Below are positions 34,408 to 43,403 of a stretch of DNA of 64,000 nucleotides, piece by piece. Source of the DNA: Pseudonocardia acidicola (GTDB lineage: Bacteria > Actinomycetota > Actinomycetes > Mycobacteriales > Pseudonocardiaceae); NCBI RefSeq assembly GCF_012911935.1, contig NZ_JAAXLA010000029.1, positions 1 through 64,000 of the forward strand, given 5' to 3'. Every line of letters begins with the position of its first letter. The stretch's first letter is position 1. The notes below the pieces were generated by a model. It was not told the DNA's origin. It did not search any database and worked only from the letters and a program-made list of their open reading frames with translations. The translations under genes and the position numbers were made by a program.

Positions 34408-35424
34408 TCAGGGAGCGCCGCCGGTGCCGAGCAGCTTCTGCCACACCGGCGCGGTGATCACGTCGGGGAGGCTCTCGGCACCGCGGCGGCCGGCCAGCGT
34501 CTCCACCGCGCGTTCGGCGTCCCCGCCCTCACCGCGCCGCACCGGCCGGGCCAGCACCGGCCAGGATTCACCGCCGATCATGCCGTTGACGTGCTCGAAC
34601 CCGTGCTGGGCCTGGAACCGGCGAATGGCGTCGGCCATCGGCCGGCCGAACCGGCCGTCGGGAACGAGTCCGGTCGCCCCCGCGTCGCGCAGCAGGTACT
34701 GGGCGGCGAGGACGACGGGCCCGCGGTCGGCGATGCGCAGCAGCGGCCATGACGCCTTCACCGCGGCCGCTCCCTCCAGCCGCTGGCCCAGCACACCGGC
34801 CACCTCGGTGCGCAGTCGCGGCAGCATCCCGTAGAGCCGGTCACCGGGGCACGCGGTGTCCTTGAAGTCGCGGTGGCCGAAGAGCTCGGTGGGCCGGATG
34901 CCGTACTGGCCGCAGATGTAGGCGCACATGTCGCGCAGCGCGTTCCACAGCGCGGCCGGCGGGTCGGCGGCGGTGTAGGTGCCCTCGTTCTCGATGCCGA
35001 CGGCGACGATGTTCTGCCCCGTGCAGTGCGCGCCCTCGACCTGGCGCCGGCCGATCCGGAGCACCTCCAGGCTGCGGTGCCGGCCCTCCATCACGATCCC
35101 GCCGCGGCTGATCGTGAAGTGCTGCCCGGTGTCGAGCCAGTGCCGCACGTCCATGTGGTAGTTCTGGATGCCCCGCGCCAACGCGAACGCGGCGTCCCGG
35201 CTGACGTCGGCCTGGTTGGCCGTCGCGGTGTGGTGCACCAGGATCTTCACCGGCCGCTGGTTCCAGATCGGCACGACCGCACTGTTGGGCCGGGCGCCCC
35301 AGCCCGCGCAGTCGACGATCGGCGGGGCGGCGGCGGCCCATGCCGCGCCGGAGCCGAGCGCACCGGTCAGGACGCCGGTGCCGGCCACGGCGAGCCCACC
35401 GAGCAGCACGCTCCGTCGCGTCAC
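34408..35424 (-). CDS. Tat-exported N-acetylmuramoyl-L-alanine amidase / PGRP with peptidoglycan-binding domain
   Basis: The 338-residue protein starts with a twin-arginine signal (TRRSVLLGGLAVAGTG, residues 2-17) and an AWA-type cleavage region near 32. The amidase_2/PGRP domain follows, with zinc ligands likely His in LVHHTATA, His in GAHC and Cys in DTACPGD, and Tyr/Glu residues between. The last 120 residues contain a PG_binding_1-like repeat (DRGPVVLAAQYLLRD...). It would cut the amide between MurNAc and the stem peptide outside the membrane. GTG 35424 follows GAGGCG. Confidence 0.9.
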   Translation of the reverse strand: MTRRSVLLGGLAVAGTGVLTGALGSGAAWAAAAPPIVDCAGWGARPNSAVVPIWNQRPVKILVHHTATANQADVSRDAAFALARGIQNYHMDVRHWLDTGQHFTISRGGIVMEGRHRSLEVLRIGRRQVEGAHCTGQNIVAVGIENEGTYTAADPPAALWNALRDMCAYICGQYGIRPTELFGHRDFKDTACPGDRLYGMLPRLRTEVAGVLGQRLEGAAAVKASWPLLRIADRGPVVLAAQYLLRDAGATGLVPDGRFGRPMADAIRRFQAQHGFEHVNGMIGGESWPVLARPVRRGEGGDAERAVETLAGRRGAESLPDVITAPVWQKLLGTGGAP

Positions 35425-35598
35425 GTCGCCTCGACCCACGGTTGTCCCCCAGCCGACCAGGTGATGCACCTTGAGTCACATCATTCCCATCAGGACCACC
35501 TGCACCATCCAACACATACGGAGGGTGCACAACGCCGGGACCCGAATGTGTGATCGCCCGCCCGGGGCGGATCGACGGACAACCCGCTCTTGCCCGGG

Positions 35599-35639
35599 GT
35601 TACCGGCGAGTAATAAGCTCATCCTGTTACCGGCGAGTA
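35599..35639 (+). promoter_or_regulatory. Tandem TTACC-N4-AGTA operators upstream of the acyl-CoA dehydrogenase
   Basis: GTTACCGGCGAGTA occurs at 35599-35612 and again at 35626-35639, a 27-base period. The core TTACC-N4-AGTAA matches the palindrome before etfD (8243-8266). The second copy ends TAG rather than TAA. Confidence 0.7.
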
Positions 35640-35692
35640 GTGCCGTTCGCCAGGGACGGCCGGCCGGGCCATCGGGAACGGCGGTGACGGCG

Positions 35693-37537
35693 ATGGGCCA
35701 CTTCAGAAGCAATCTGCGCGACCTCGAGTTCAACCTCTTCGAGGTGTTCCGCGTGCAGGACCGGATGGGCACGGCGCCCTTCGACGGGATGGACCCCGAC
35801 ACCGCGCGCGGTGTGCTCAAGGAGCTCAACGCGGTCGCGACCGGCCCGCTGGCCGAGTCGTTCGTCGACGCCGACCGCAACCCGCCGGTCTTCGACCCGG
35901 CCACGCACTCGGTCACGCTGCCGCAGTCGCTCAAGGACGCCTACAAGGTCCTCTGGGACGGCGAGTGGTGGCGACTGGGCCTGCCCAACGAGCTGGGCGG
36001 CTACGGCATCCCGCCGTCGGTGCAGTGGGCCGCGGCCGAGCTGATCCTCGGCTCGAACGCACCCGCCTTCATGTACATGGCCGGCCCGAACTTCGCCTCC
36101 GTGGTGCACCGCAACGGCACCGACGAGCAGAAGCGCTGGGCCGAGATCATGATCGACCGGGGCTGGGGCGCCACGATGGTGCTCACCGAGCCGGACGCGG
36201 GCTCCGACGTCGGCGCCGGCCGCACCAAGGCCGTGCAGCAGGCCGACGGGACCTGGCACATCGAGGGCGTCAAGCGCTTCATCACCTCGGCCGAGCAGGA
36301 CATCACCGAGAACATCCTGCACCTGGTGCTGGCCCGTCCCGAGGGTCCCGGCCTCGACCCGAAGCCGGGCACCAAGGGCCTGTCGCTGTTCCTGGTGCCG
36401 AAGTTCCACTTCGACCCCGAGACCGGCGAGCCGGGCGAGCGCAACGGCGCCTTCGTCACGAACGTCGAGCACAAGATGGGCCTCAAGGCCTCTACCACCT
36501 GCGAGCTGACCTTCGGCCAGCACGGCACTCCGGCCGTCGGCTGGCTGCTCGGCGAGGTGCACGACGGCATCGCGCAGATGTTCCAGGTCATCGAGTACGC
36601 CCGGATGATGGTCGGCACCAAGGCCATCGGCACGCTGTCGGCCGGCTACCTCGCCGCGCTGGAGTACGCCAAGGAGCGCGTGCAGGGCGCCGACCTGCCG
36701 AGGATGCTCGACAAGACCGCCCCGCGGGTGGCCATCACCCACCACCCCGACGTGCGCCGCCTCCTGATGCTGCAGAAGGCCTACGCCGAGGGCCTGCGCG
36801 CCGTCTACACCTACACCGCGACGTTCCAGGACCAGATCCGCGTCGGCGAGGCCGCCGGCCAGGACGTCTCGCTGGCCGAGAAGGTCAACGACCTGCTGCT
36901 GCCGATCGTCAAGGGCGTCGGCTCCGAGCGCGCGAGCGAGATGCTGCTGCTGTCCCTGCAGACCCTGGGCGGTTCGGGCTACCTGCAGGACTACCCGATC
37001 GAGCAGTACATCCGCGACGCCAAGATCGACTCCCTCTACGAGGGCACCACGGCGATCCAGTCGCTCGACTTCCTGTTCCGCAAGATCGTCCGGGACAACG
37101 GCCAGGCGCTGACCCACGTGGCCGGCGAGATCCAGGCCTTCCTCGACGCCGAGTCCGGGAACGGCCGGCTCAAGGAGGAACGTGCGCTGCTGGCCACCGC
37201 ACTGGGCGACGTGCAGGGCATCCTCGGCGCGCTGACCCGCTACCTGATGGCCTCGGCCGAGGACCCGGCCAACATGTACAAGGTCGGTCAGCACACCGTG
37301 CGCTTGCTGATGGCCGTCGGTGATCTGCTGGTCGGCTGGATGCTGCTGCGCCAGGCGGAGGTCGCACTCACCGCCCTGGGCGGCGAGGTGTCCGCCAAGG
37401 ACCAGGCCTTCTACGAGGGCAAGGTCGGGGCCGCCCGGTTCTTCGCCAAGACGGTTCTGCCGCAGCTCACCGCGCAGCGAGCGATCGTGGAGACCGCCGA
37501 CAACGCGCTGATGGACCTGCCCGAAGCCGCGTTCTGA
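35693..37537 (+). CDS. Acyl-CoA dehydrogenase, FadE5 type
   Basis: The 614-residue flavoenzyme introduces the first double bond in fatty acyl-CoA. It opens with [14 protein letters not shown], typical of the long FadE5-like class (about 610 residues). The FAD/substrate region includes [14 protein letters not shown] near 165. [20 protein letters not shown] and [17 protein letters not shown] near 425-460 carry the C-terminal signature with the region of the catalytic Glu (YEGTT). The C-terminal 130 residues form the extra helical domain of this class. ATG 35693 is chosen by family start; GTG 35684 with GGGAAC upstream is possible. Electrons would go through ETF to the EtfD-type protein encoded at 8380. 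Confidence 0.93.
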   Translation: MGHFRSNLRDLEFNLFEVFRVQDRMGTAPFDGMDPDTARGVLKELNAVATGPLAESFVDADRNPPVFDPATHSVTLPQSLKDAYKVLWDGEWWRLGLPNELGGYGIPPSVQWAAAELILGSNAPAFMYMAGPNFASVVHRNGTDEQKRWAEIMIDRGWGATMVLTEPDAGSDVGAGRTKAVQQADGTWHIEGVKRFITSAEQDITENILHLVLARPEGPGLDPKPGTKGLSLFLVPKFHFDPETGEPGERNGAFVTNVEHKMGLKASTTCELTFGQHGTPAVGWLLGEVHDGIAQMFQVIEYARMMVGTKAIGTLSAGYLAALEYAKERVQGADLPRMLDKTAPRVAITHHPDVRRLLMLQKAYAEGLRAVYTYTATFQDQIRVGEAAGQDVSLAEKVNDLLLPIVKGVGSERASEMLLLSLQTLGGSGYLQDYPIEQYIRDAKIDSLYEGTTAIQSLDFLFRKIVRDNGQALTHVAGEIQAFLDAESGNGRLKEERALLATALGDVQGILGALTRYLMASAEDPANMYKVGQHTVRLLMAVGDLLVGWMLLRQAEVALTALGGEVSAKDQAFYEGKVGAARFFAKTVLPQLTAQRAIVETADNALMDLPEAAF

Positions 37538-37546
37538 TCAGACCCG

Positions 37547-37584
37547 GAACGGCGGGTGGCGCCCGAAGGCGCCACCCGCCGTTC
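37547..37584. terminator. Bidirectional terminator between acyl-CoA dehydrogenase and CBS genes
   Basis: A perfect 17-base stem (37547-37563 with 37568-37584) encloses CGAA. It lies 9 bases after the dehydrogenase stop and 11 bases before the convergent stop. Confidence 0.9.
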
Positions 37585-37595
37585 GCATGTCGGGG

Positions 37596-38021
37596 TCAGC
37601 CGGCGATGTAGGACTCGAGTTGTCCGCGTTCCTCTTCCAGGGTGTCGATGCGCGCCTTCACGACGTCGCCGATGCTGACGATGCCGCGTAGCTCGCCCTC
37701 GACGACGACCGGCAGGTGCCGGATCCGCCGCGACGTCATGATCCGGGCCAGGTCCACCGTGCTGTCGGTGGGCAGGCAGGTCACCACGTCGGTGACCATG
37801 ATCTCGGTGACGGGTCGCCGGAGCAGATCCGGCCCGTGCTCGTGCAGGCGGCGCACCACGTCGCGTTCCGAGACGATGCCGACCAGCCGCCCGCCGTTGA
37901 CGACGGGTAACGCTCCATAGTTGCCGTCGACGAGTGCGGCGATCACCTCGGCGACGGTGGCCGCCGGGCCGACCGTCGCAACCGAGTCGCCCTTGCCCCG
38001 TAGGACATCCGCGATCCGCAT
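37596..38021 (-). CDS. Two-CBS-domain protein
   Basis: The 141-residue protein consists of two CBS motifs (about residues 8-60 and 72-125), with GIVSERDVVRRL and GIVSIGDVVKARI closing each one. Pairs of CBS domains bind adenine nucleotides and regulate partners, or act alone as energy sensors. A short helix follows. ATG 38021 has a G-rich upstream site. The partner is not evident: neighbours are an acyl-CoA dehydrogenase and a VanW protein. Confidence 0.9.
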   Translation of the reverse strand: MRIADVLRGKGDSVATVGPAATVAEVIAALVDGNYGALPVVNGGRLVGIVSERDVVRRLHEHGPDLLRRPVTEIMVTDVVTCLPTDSTVDLARIMTSRRIRHLPVVVEGELRGIVSIGDVVKARIDTLEEERGQLESYIAG

Positions 38022-38129
38022 CCGAACCCCCGATCCTCGTGACCAGCACCGATGCCGTCGAGGGTACGAAGTGTGACACAGGTCTCGGAAGACGTGGGCC
38101 ACGACCGGGTTACTCCGATCGGCGCACCG

Positions 38130-40484
38130 TCACCGTCCGCAGACGACGATCGGTGACGGGTTGTATTTCACCGTCCGGGTCTCGCTGCGGGTCTCACCGG
38201 TCTGGATGTTCCGCAGGGTCCGGGTGTCGGTCGCGGTGAAGCCCGGCGCGCCGTTGCTCGGGCTGCACGGCTGGCCCGGCGGGATGGTGACCGTGTTGGG
38301 TTGCGTCACGTTCGTCCGCGGCCCGGTCGTCGAGGTGACCTCGTACCGCTTGGTCCCGAACATCTTCACGGTCAGCGAGGACGGGGTCCAGATCGTCTTG
38401 ATCAGCACGCCGGTCGGGCCGTCGTTGCGGAACTTCAGGTCGATCACGTTGTCGAAGACCGTCGCCTCACGGGCCACCGGGTAGCGGCTGATGTAGAAGC
38501 TGTGCTCCTTGTGCGCGACGTTCACCATGCCGGCGAAGTAGGCGGCGTTGTAGAGCGTGGTCGCGACCTGGGAGACCCCGCCGCCGACGCCACGGGCCGG
38601 GTGCCCGTCCTCGATGATCCCGGCCTCGACGTACCCGTGCGCGGCGTCCCGGGGGTTGGTCTTCGCGTTGAGGCTGAACGTCTCGCCCGGCTCCACGATG
38701 CTGCCGTCGATCTGCTCGGCGGCCCGCTTGATGTTCTGCCCGGAGTCGGCCGCGAAGCCGCCGGTGGTGAAGGAGCTGATCTCCCCGACGATGCCCAGCT
38801 TGTTGATGTCGTCGGTGGTCACCTTGGCCGGCTGGTCGGCGTAGACCGCGGTGATCTGCCGCGGCGCGGGCTGGGTCAGCACCTTGAGCAGGTCCCGCAG
38901 CGTCGTGTCGTAGTCGACACCGCGGCCGTCCTGCGACGGGACGACGACCGGTGAGCCGGAGGAGAAGTCGAGCGTGGCGTCCCGGTTCGGCTTCTCGGTC
39001 GCGGCGAGCTGCGGGTTCAGCGCGTCGGTGATCTTCTCCTCGTTGATCTCGGGAACCAGCTTGGGGTCGGCGGCCGGGTCGGCCCGGAAGCTCAGCGCGG
39101 AGGCGACGACCTCCGGGGCCAGGGTCGCCTGCGCGCCCTCGCCGTTGACCGTGACCGGGGCCGAGACCGCCGGCCGGGCCACCGCGTCGATGGCCTGCTG
39201 CACGTCGTCGGTGGTGGTGGCGGCCCGCAGCGGGACCAGCGGCAGCGCGACCGGGGCGCCGCCGGCCCAATCCCGCTCCAGCACGCCGACGGCGGCGGGC
39301 AGGTCGAGTCGTCGGCCGTCGACCGGCGCCACCGGCACCGGCTTCAGGCCCTCGAAGCGCACCGAGCCCTCGACCGGCTGTCTGTCCACGAGCGGGGCGA
39401 GCTGCTCCAGCGCCGTGGTCACCGAACGCTCGTCGGCGCTGTTGATCACGCCGACCTCGCGGGTGGTGAAGAACGAGGCGATCCTGGTGATCGGGTTCAG
39501 CGGCTGGGAACCGGCCTGGTCGAGCGTCGCCCCCCAGTCCACCTGCAGGCCGGCCGCCTGCGGATCGATCTCGGTCCGCACGTCGCCCGCCGTCACGGCC
39601 ACCGGCCGGGTGGCCCGCGGCTCGATCGCCGCGCGCAGTCTCTGCTCGGCCTCGCCGCGCGTCAAGCCACCGACCTGCAGCCCGGCCACGCTGACCCCGC
39701 GCGGCACACCGCCCATGCTGAAGGCCAGATCGGCGACGTAGAGCAGGGCCAGCAGCGCCACCAGCGCGACACCGACCAGCAGCCGCCTACGCCGCCGCGG
39801 CGCCGGGCCCTCCCCGGCATCCGCGGGCCCGGCCGGCCCGGTGGGCGGCGGCGACCCGGCGGCCGGCAGCTGGATCCGCTCGGTCGGCGGGTCGAACGAG
39901 GCGGCACGCCGCAACTGCTGGGTCGGCTGCTCGGACTGCGGCGGCGCCGGCCGCGCGGCCCCGGCGAGCGGGATCGCCTGGGTGGCCTCAGCGTCCGAGG
40001 GCCTGAACCAGGCTGCGCCGGCGGCCGGTGCGGGCGTCACGGCAGGGTCGGCGCCGACCGCAGCGGTGCGCACCGTGGTCTCCTCGACATCGGCCGCAGC
40101 GGCGTCCGCCGGGTCGGGTGTGCCGGCCGGTGCCGGATCGGCGGCGTCGGCGTTCTCGTCGGCGTTCTCGTCGGCGGCCGGGCGCGGCCGGGGGCGCGGA
40201 GACGGCGCCGGGACCTGCGCAGCGACGGCGCTCGCGCCGTCGGCGGCGGCCGGATCGGCGGCCCCCTCGCCGGACACCGCGGAGTCCGCCGCGGCGGGCG
40301 CGGGCTCCCCGGGCTCGGCGGCCGCCGGATCCTCGGCCGGCGTGCCGTGACCGTCCGGGGCACCGTCGGGGGCCGCACCGTCGGCGGCACCGTTCGTCCG
40401 ATCGCCCGGCAACGGAGAGACCTCGGGCTCCGTCGACGTCGGGCGCTGCGTCACCTCGCCAGGCGAGGGCTGGCGCTCGGGCAT
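38130..40484 (-). CDS. VanW-domain membrane protein with peptidoglycan-binding-like repeats
   Basis: The 784-residue protein has a cytoplasmic N-terminal region of about 230 residues rich in Ala, Pro, Asp and Glu, one transmembrane helix (about 237-257), and two PG_binding_4-like domains. A VanW domain then follows around residues 590-700 (ETFSLNAKTNPRDAAHGYVE, GGGVSQVATTLYNAAYFAGM). The C-terminal region is G5-like and ends in a Cys pair. This is the YoaR/VanW design of wall-associated proteins; the function is not known. ATG 40484 lies behind a GAAGGGAAG region at a wide distance, so the start is fairly but not fully sure. Confidence 0.88.
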   Translation of the reverse strand: MPERQPSPGEVTQRPTSTEPEVSPLPGDRTNGAADGAAPDGAPDGHGTPAEDPAAAEPGEPAPAAADSAVSGEGAADPAAADGASAVAAQVPAPSPRPRPRPAADENADENADAADPAPAGTPDPADAAAADVEETTVRTAAVGADPAVTPAPAAGAAWFRPSDAEATQAIPLAGAARPAPPQSEQPTQQLRRAASFDPPTERIQLPAAGSPPPTGPAGPADAGEGPAPRRRRRLLVGVALVALLALLYVADLAFSMGGVPRGVSVAGLQVGGLTRGEAEQRLRAAIEPRATRPVAVTAGDVRTEIDPQAAGLQVDWGATLDQAGSQPLNPITRIASFFTTREVGVINSADERSVTTALEQLAPLVDRQPVEGSVRFEGLKPVPVAPVDGRRLDLPAAVGVLERDWAGGAPVALPLVPLRAATTTDDVQQAIDAVARPAVSAPVTVNGEGAQATLAPEVVASALSFRADPAADPKLVPEINEEKITDALNPQLAATEKPNRDATLDFSSGSPVVVPSQDGRGVDYDTTLRDLLKVLTQPAPRQITAVYADQPAKVTTDDINKLGIVGEISSFTTGGFAADSGQNIKRAAEQIDGSIVEPGETFSLNAKTNPRDAAHGYVEAGIIEDGHPARGVGGGVSQVATTLYNAAYFAGMVNVAHKEHSFYISRYPVAREATVFDNVIDLKFRNDGPTGVLIKTIWTPSSLTVKMFGTKRYEVTSTTGPRTNVTQPNTVTIPPGQPCSPSNGAPGFTATDTRTLRNIQTGETRSETRTVKYNPSPIVVCGR

Positions 40485-40540
40485 GAAGTCCGTCTTCCCT
40501 TCACCGCACAACTCCGGTTCGGCCCCTCGGGGCCGGGCCG

Positions 40541-40861
40541 TCACAGGTACAGGCCGGTCCCGTGCTCGATACGCTCGGAAGCGACGGCGTGCAGGTCGCG
40601 CTCCCGCATCACCAGGTAGGCAGTGCCCTGCACCTCGACCTCGTACTGGTCGTCCGGGCTGAGCAGCACCCGGTCCCCCACCTTGACGGTGCGGACGTGC
40701 TGCCCGATCCCGAAGACCTCCCCCCAGAGCAGACGCTTGGCGACCTGAGCGGTTGCCGGGATGACGATTCCCGCGTTGCTCCGACGTTCGCCGCCGCCCT
40801 CGACGATCTTGATCATGACGCGGTCGTGCAGCATCTGGATCTCGAATCGTGGGTCCGGCAC
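40541..40861 (-). CDS. GroES-like small protein without GroEL partner
   Basis: The 106-residue protein aligns with the GroES fold: MLHDRVMIKIVEGGGERRSN, then GIVIPATAQVAKRLLWGEVF with the expected mobile loop region, and VGDRVLLSPDDQYEVEVQG near the end. The mobile-loop GroEL-binding tripeptide is not obvious. Actinobacteria carry such solitary GroES-family proteins of unknown role. GTG 40861 is preceded by TAGCAT seven bases upstream and no ribosome site, consistent with a leaderless message; GTG 40882 is the alternative. It lies 56 bases upstream, on the same strand, of the VanW gene. Confidence 0.8.
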   Translation of the reverse strand: MPDPRFEIQMLHDRVMIKIVEGGGERRSNAGIVIPATAQVAKRLLWGEVFGIGQHVRTVKVGDRVLLSPDDQYEVEVQGTAYLVMRERDLHAVASERIEHGTGLYL

Positions 40862-40944
40862 CCGGTTGATGCTACGGGTCACCGATGACCGACTTGCGAG
40901 CGCCCGCACCCGCCCTGACCGGCCGCCGAGCGCCGGGGCAATGG

Positions 40945-40991
40945 AAAACCCCGCAGCGCTGCCAGGTCGGGGGTCCGACAGCGCCGCGGGG
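40945..40991 (-). terminator. Intrinsic terminator after the AAA ATPase gene
   Basis: On the minus strand CCCCGC-x-GCGCTG pairs with CAGCGC-x-GCGGGG across a loop, followed directly by TTTT (40948-40945). This is one of the few T-tract terminators in the window. Confidence 0.8.
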
Positions 40992-41077
40992 CTATACAGG
41001 GAATCGGGGACCGGGGCCGCCGCGTTACAGCGTCCGGCCGGTTGCCCCGGTTTCACCCGTTCGGCGCAGCCGCTCGG

Positions 41078-42268
41078 TCAGGTATGGGTGAGCAGGTAGC
41101 GGCCGAAGTGGGGCACGGTGAAGGCGATCTGGCCGCGCTGGGCCGAGAACACGAGACCCTTCTTCAGCAGGCTGTCACGCGCGGGGGACAGCGAGGACGC
41201 GCGCCGGGCCAGGTGTTCCGCGATGCTCGAGGTGACCACCGGCTCGTCATGCCCGTCGGTCAGCTCGGCCATCGCGCGCAGGTACTCGCGCTCGGCCGGG
41301 GTGGCCCGCTCGAACCGGGACCCGAAGAACCCGACGGCGAGCTCCGCGTCCGCCTCCGGGGCTGCCATCGCGACATCCGCGGCACCGATCGGGCTGGTCG
41401 GCGCGGCGTCCCAGGCGGCCTTCCCGTAGGCCTGGACGAAGTAGGGGTAGCCGCCGGAGCGCTCGTACAGCGACTCGAGGGCCTCGCCGTCGAAGCCGGC
41501 GTCCTCCCGCTGCGCCGGGGCGAGCAGCGCGAAGTCGGCGTCGGCGCGGTCGAGCTGTCCGATCCGGGCGTACGTGAACAGCCGCTCGGAGTACGACTTG
41601 GACGCCGAGAGCACCGCCGGCAGGTGCGGCAACCCGGCGCCGACCACGACGAGCGGGGCGCGCAGCTGGGACAGTTCGTGGCAGGCCGCGCACAGCGCCG
41701 ACACGTCGTCGGGGCGCAGGTCCTGCATCTCGTCGATGAGCAGCGCGACACCGGTGCCGACGTCGGCGGCGAGCTCGGCGACCTCGGTGAACAGCTCGAC
41801 CAGGTCGATCTCGATGTCCCCGGAGTCGGCGCGGCCGTTCTTCACCGGCACGTCGATGCCGGGCTGCCAGCGGTCCCGCAGCTTGGCACCGTCCGGCGCG
41901 GAGCGCAGCGCGAACGCCTTGAGCACGCCGAGCACCGCGTCGACCCGGTCGGGCGCGCGGTGCCGGACGGCGAGATCCCGGATCGCCCGGTGCAGCGCCG
42001 CCGACAGCGGCCGGCGCAGATCGGCGTCCGGCCGGGCCTCGATCTTGCCGGTACCCCAGCCCTGCCGCAGCGCCATCGAGCGCAGCTCTCCGAGCAGTAC
42101 CGTCTTGCCCACCCCGCGCAGTCCGGTGAGCACCAGGCTGCGTTCCGGGCGCCCGCGCGCCACGCGCTCCAGCACGATCTCGAACGCGTCGACCTCCTTG
42201 TCCCGGCCGGCCAGCTCCGGAGGCCGCTGACCTGCGCCGGGAGCGAAGGGATTGCGCACGGGATCCAT
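41078..42268 (-). CDS. STAND-like AAA ATPase (AAA_16/archaeal-ATPase type)
   Basis: The 396-residue protein has Walker A TGLRGVGKT (near 48-56) and Walker B LLIDEMQD near 178. A sensor-like VVVGAGLP near 207 and a C-terminal winged-helix-like region of about 120 residues follow. An N-terminal PFAPGAGQRPPELAGRD is typical of stand-alone ATP-binding proteins found across actinobacteria. What it acts on cannot be told. It ends at an intrinsic terminator. Upstream lies a 29-base motif shared with the DUF1206 gene and a long inverted repeat. Confidence 0.88.
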   Translation of the reverse strand: MDPVRNPFAPGAGQRPPELAGRDKEVDAFEIVLERVARGRPERSLVLTGLRGVGKTVLLGELRSMALRQGWGTGKIEARPDADLRRPLSAALHRAIRDLAVRHRAPDRVDAVLGVLKAFALRSAPDGAKLRDRWQPGIDVPVKNGRADSGDIEIDLVELFTEVAELAADVGTGVALLIDEMQDLRPDDVSALCAACHELSQLRAPLVVVGAGLPHLPAVLSASKSYSERLFTYARIGQLDRADADFALLAPAQREDAGFDGEALESLYERSGGYPYFVQAYGKAAWDAAPTSPIGAADVAMAAPEADAELAVGFFGSRFERATPAEREYLRAMAELTDGHDEPVVTSSIAEHLARRASSLSPARDSLLKKGLVFSAQRGQIAFTVPHFGRYLLTHT

Positions 42269-42278
42269 GGATCGGACG

Positions 42279-42307
42279 GTATCCGGCCGTCTTGCCTGGT
42301 TCCTAGA
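42279..42307 (-). promoter_or_regulatory. 29-bp promoter-like motif upstream of the AAA ATPase gene
   Basis: Read on the minus strand it is TCTAG-n-AACCA-nn-CAAG followed by a variable stretch and GATAC, 22 of 29 bases identical to 43339-43367. The AACC block resembles the -35 of extracytoplasmic-function sigma promoters. It ends 10 bases before the ATG. Confidence 0.5.
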
Positions 42308-42331
42308 TTTCGCTATCGACCGCGACGGCGT

Positions 42332-42401
42332 GTCGGCGATCGCCGTGTCTACGACTGTCTAGTGGATCCCCGAGAGTCCACGAGACAGGCCGATCGCCGA
42401 C
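42332..42401. repeat. Long interrupted inverted repeat
   Basis: The 19-base arms 42332-42350 and 42383-42401 match at 17 positions, and a second inner pair (GTCTxGTGGA at 42357-42366 with TCCACxAGAC at 42377-42386) nests within. The whole could fold as a 70-base stem-loop. A further small hairpin (TCTCGG...CCGAGA) lies at about 42412-42429. Confidence 0.75.
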
Positions 42402-42461
42402 TATCGCGCTTTCTCGGAAAAACCCGAGAGGGCCCGATACCTCGCGATCCGGGGGAGCGGA

Positions 42462-43301
42462 TCAGGCGCGCCGGGTCGCCGCGTCGGCCAGGCAGAACAG
42501 CCCGAACGCACCGAAGCCCAGCGCGACGACGGCCAGCAGCACCCGGCCCGGTGCGGTGGCCCCGATCGCGCGCAGCGCCGCGTCCAGGCCACCGGCGAGG
42601 CGGGGATCCGACGCGAACGCTGCCGCGCCCATGAGCAACCCGACGACGGCCAGCGCGAGCGCCCGCGACAGATGCCCCGCGACACCCAGCCACTCGATGC
42701 CCCGCCGCGCCGCAGGGCGGAGCCTGCGCACGTCGAGATCTCCCATGAACGTGCGGCGGGTCCCGGTGTAGGTCATCGTCCCGGCGATCACGAACAGCAC
42801 CGCGGCGACCAGCGCGACCAGCACGCGCCCGGCCGGAACGGCCAGCAGGTCGGCGGTGAGGGTCCGGGCCCCCGGGTCGCCGGACGGGGCTCCGCGGCCA
42901 TCGACGAAGCCGGCCGACACCGTGGCCAGCCCGACCATCGCGACGGCCTTCGCGATCGCCCCGGCGCGTTTGCGGGTCCGCTCGCCGCCGGTGACCCAGC
43001 GGAAACCGATCACCGCCGCGGTGAACTGCCAGACCGCGAAGGCGATCAGCCCGGCCGTGGTCACCACGAGCGCCACCGCGCCGTAGGGCGTCACCGCGAC
43101 GGCGGCCACGGCACCCTGCGCGTCAGCCGAACCGCGTGGCAGCGCCCCGGCCACGATCTGCAGTGCCAGCCAGGCGACGAGCAGGTGCACCACCCCGTAG
43201 CCGACGAGCCCGACCCGGCCGAGCAGGTCGACGGCCCGGCCCGGGGCATCCGAGCGACCCTCGCGCACCAGGCGGCGCAGGCGCGGCAACGGACCGGACA
43301 T
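42462..43301 (-). CDS. DUF1206 membrane protein
   Basis: The 279-residue protein consists of three homologous units of about 70-80 residues, each with two hydrophobic helices, the layout of the DUF1206 family. The first unit begins near RVGLVGYGVVHLLVAWLALQ, the second near KAVAMVGLATVSAG, the third near GHLSRALALAVVGLLMG. No catalytic motif is visible and the function is unknown. ATG 43301 is certain from family starts. A motif shared with the AAA ATPase gene lies upstream, and the SIMPL gene is divergent. Confidence 0.9.
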   Translation of the reverse strand: MSGPLPRLRRLVREGRSDAPGRAVDLLGRVGLVGYGVVHLLVAWLALQIVAGALPRGSADAQGAVAAVAVTPYGAVALVVTTAGLIAFAVWQFTAAVIGFRWVTGGERTRKRAGAIAKAVAMVGLATVSAGFVDGRGAPSGDPGARTLTADLLAVPAGRVLVALVAAVLFVIAGTMTYTGTRRTFMGDLDVRRLRPAARRGIEWLGVAGHLSRALALAVVGLLMGAAAFASDPRLAGGLDAALRAIGATAPGRVLLAVVALGFGAFGLFCLADAATRRA

Positions 43302-43338
43302 GATCGCTCGAGGTTACTCGGACCGCGCCGCTACCGCT

Positions 43339-43367
43339 GTATCGGACGATCTTGGATGGTTGCTAGA
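43339..43367 (-). promoter_or_regulatory. 29-bp promoter-like motif upstream of DUF1206
   Basis: This is the second copy of the motif at 42279-42307. It lies 37 bases before the DUF1206 ATG and between divergent genes. Confidence 0.5.
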
Positions 43368-43403
43368 CGGCCGTAGGGAAGACGATCTGGTTGGCTGAGG
43401 GGC

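Noticed and set aside
40883..41056. Extended N-terminus of the GroES-like protein
   Set aside because: The extra residues run through the terminator of the AAA ATPase gene and are not GroES-like.
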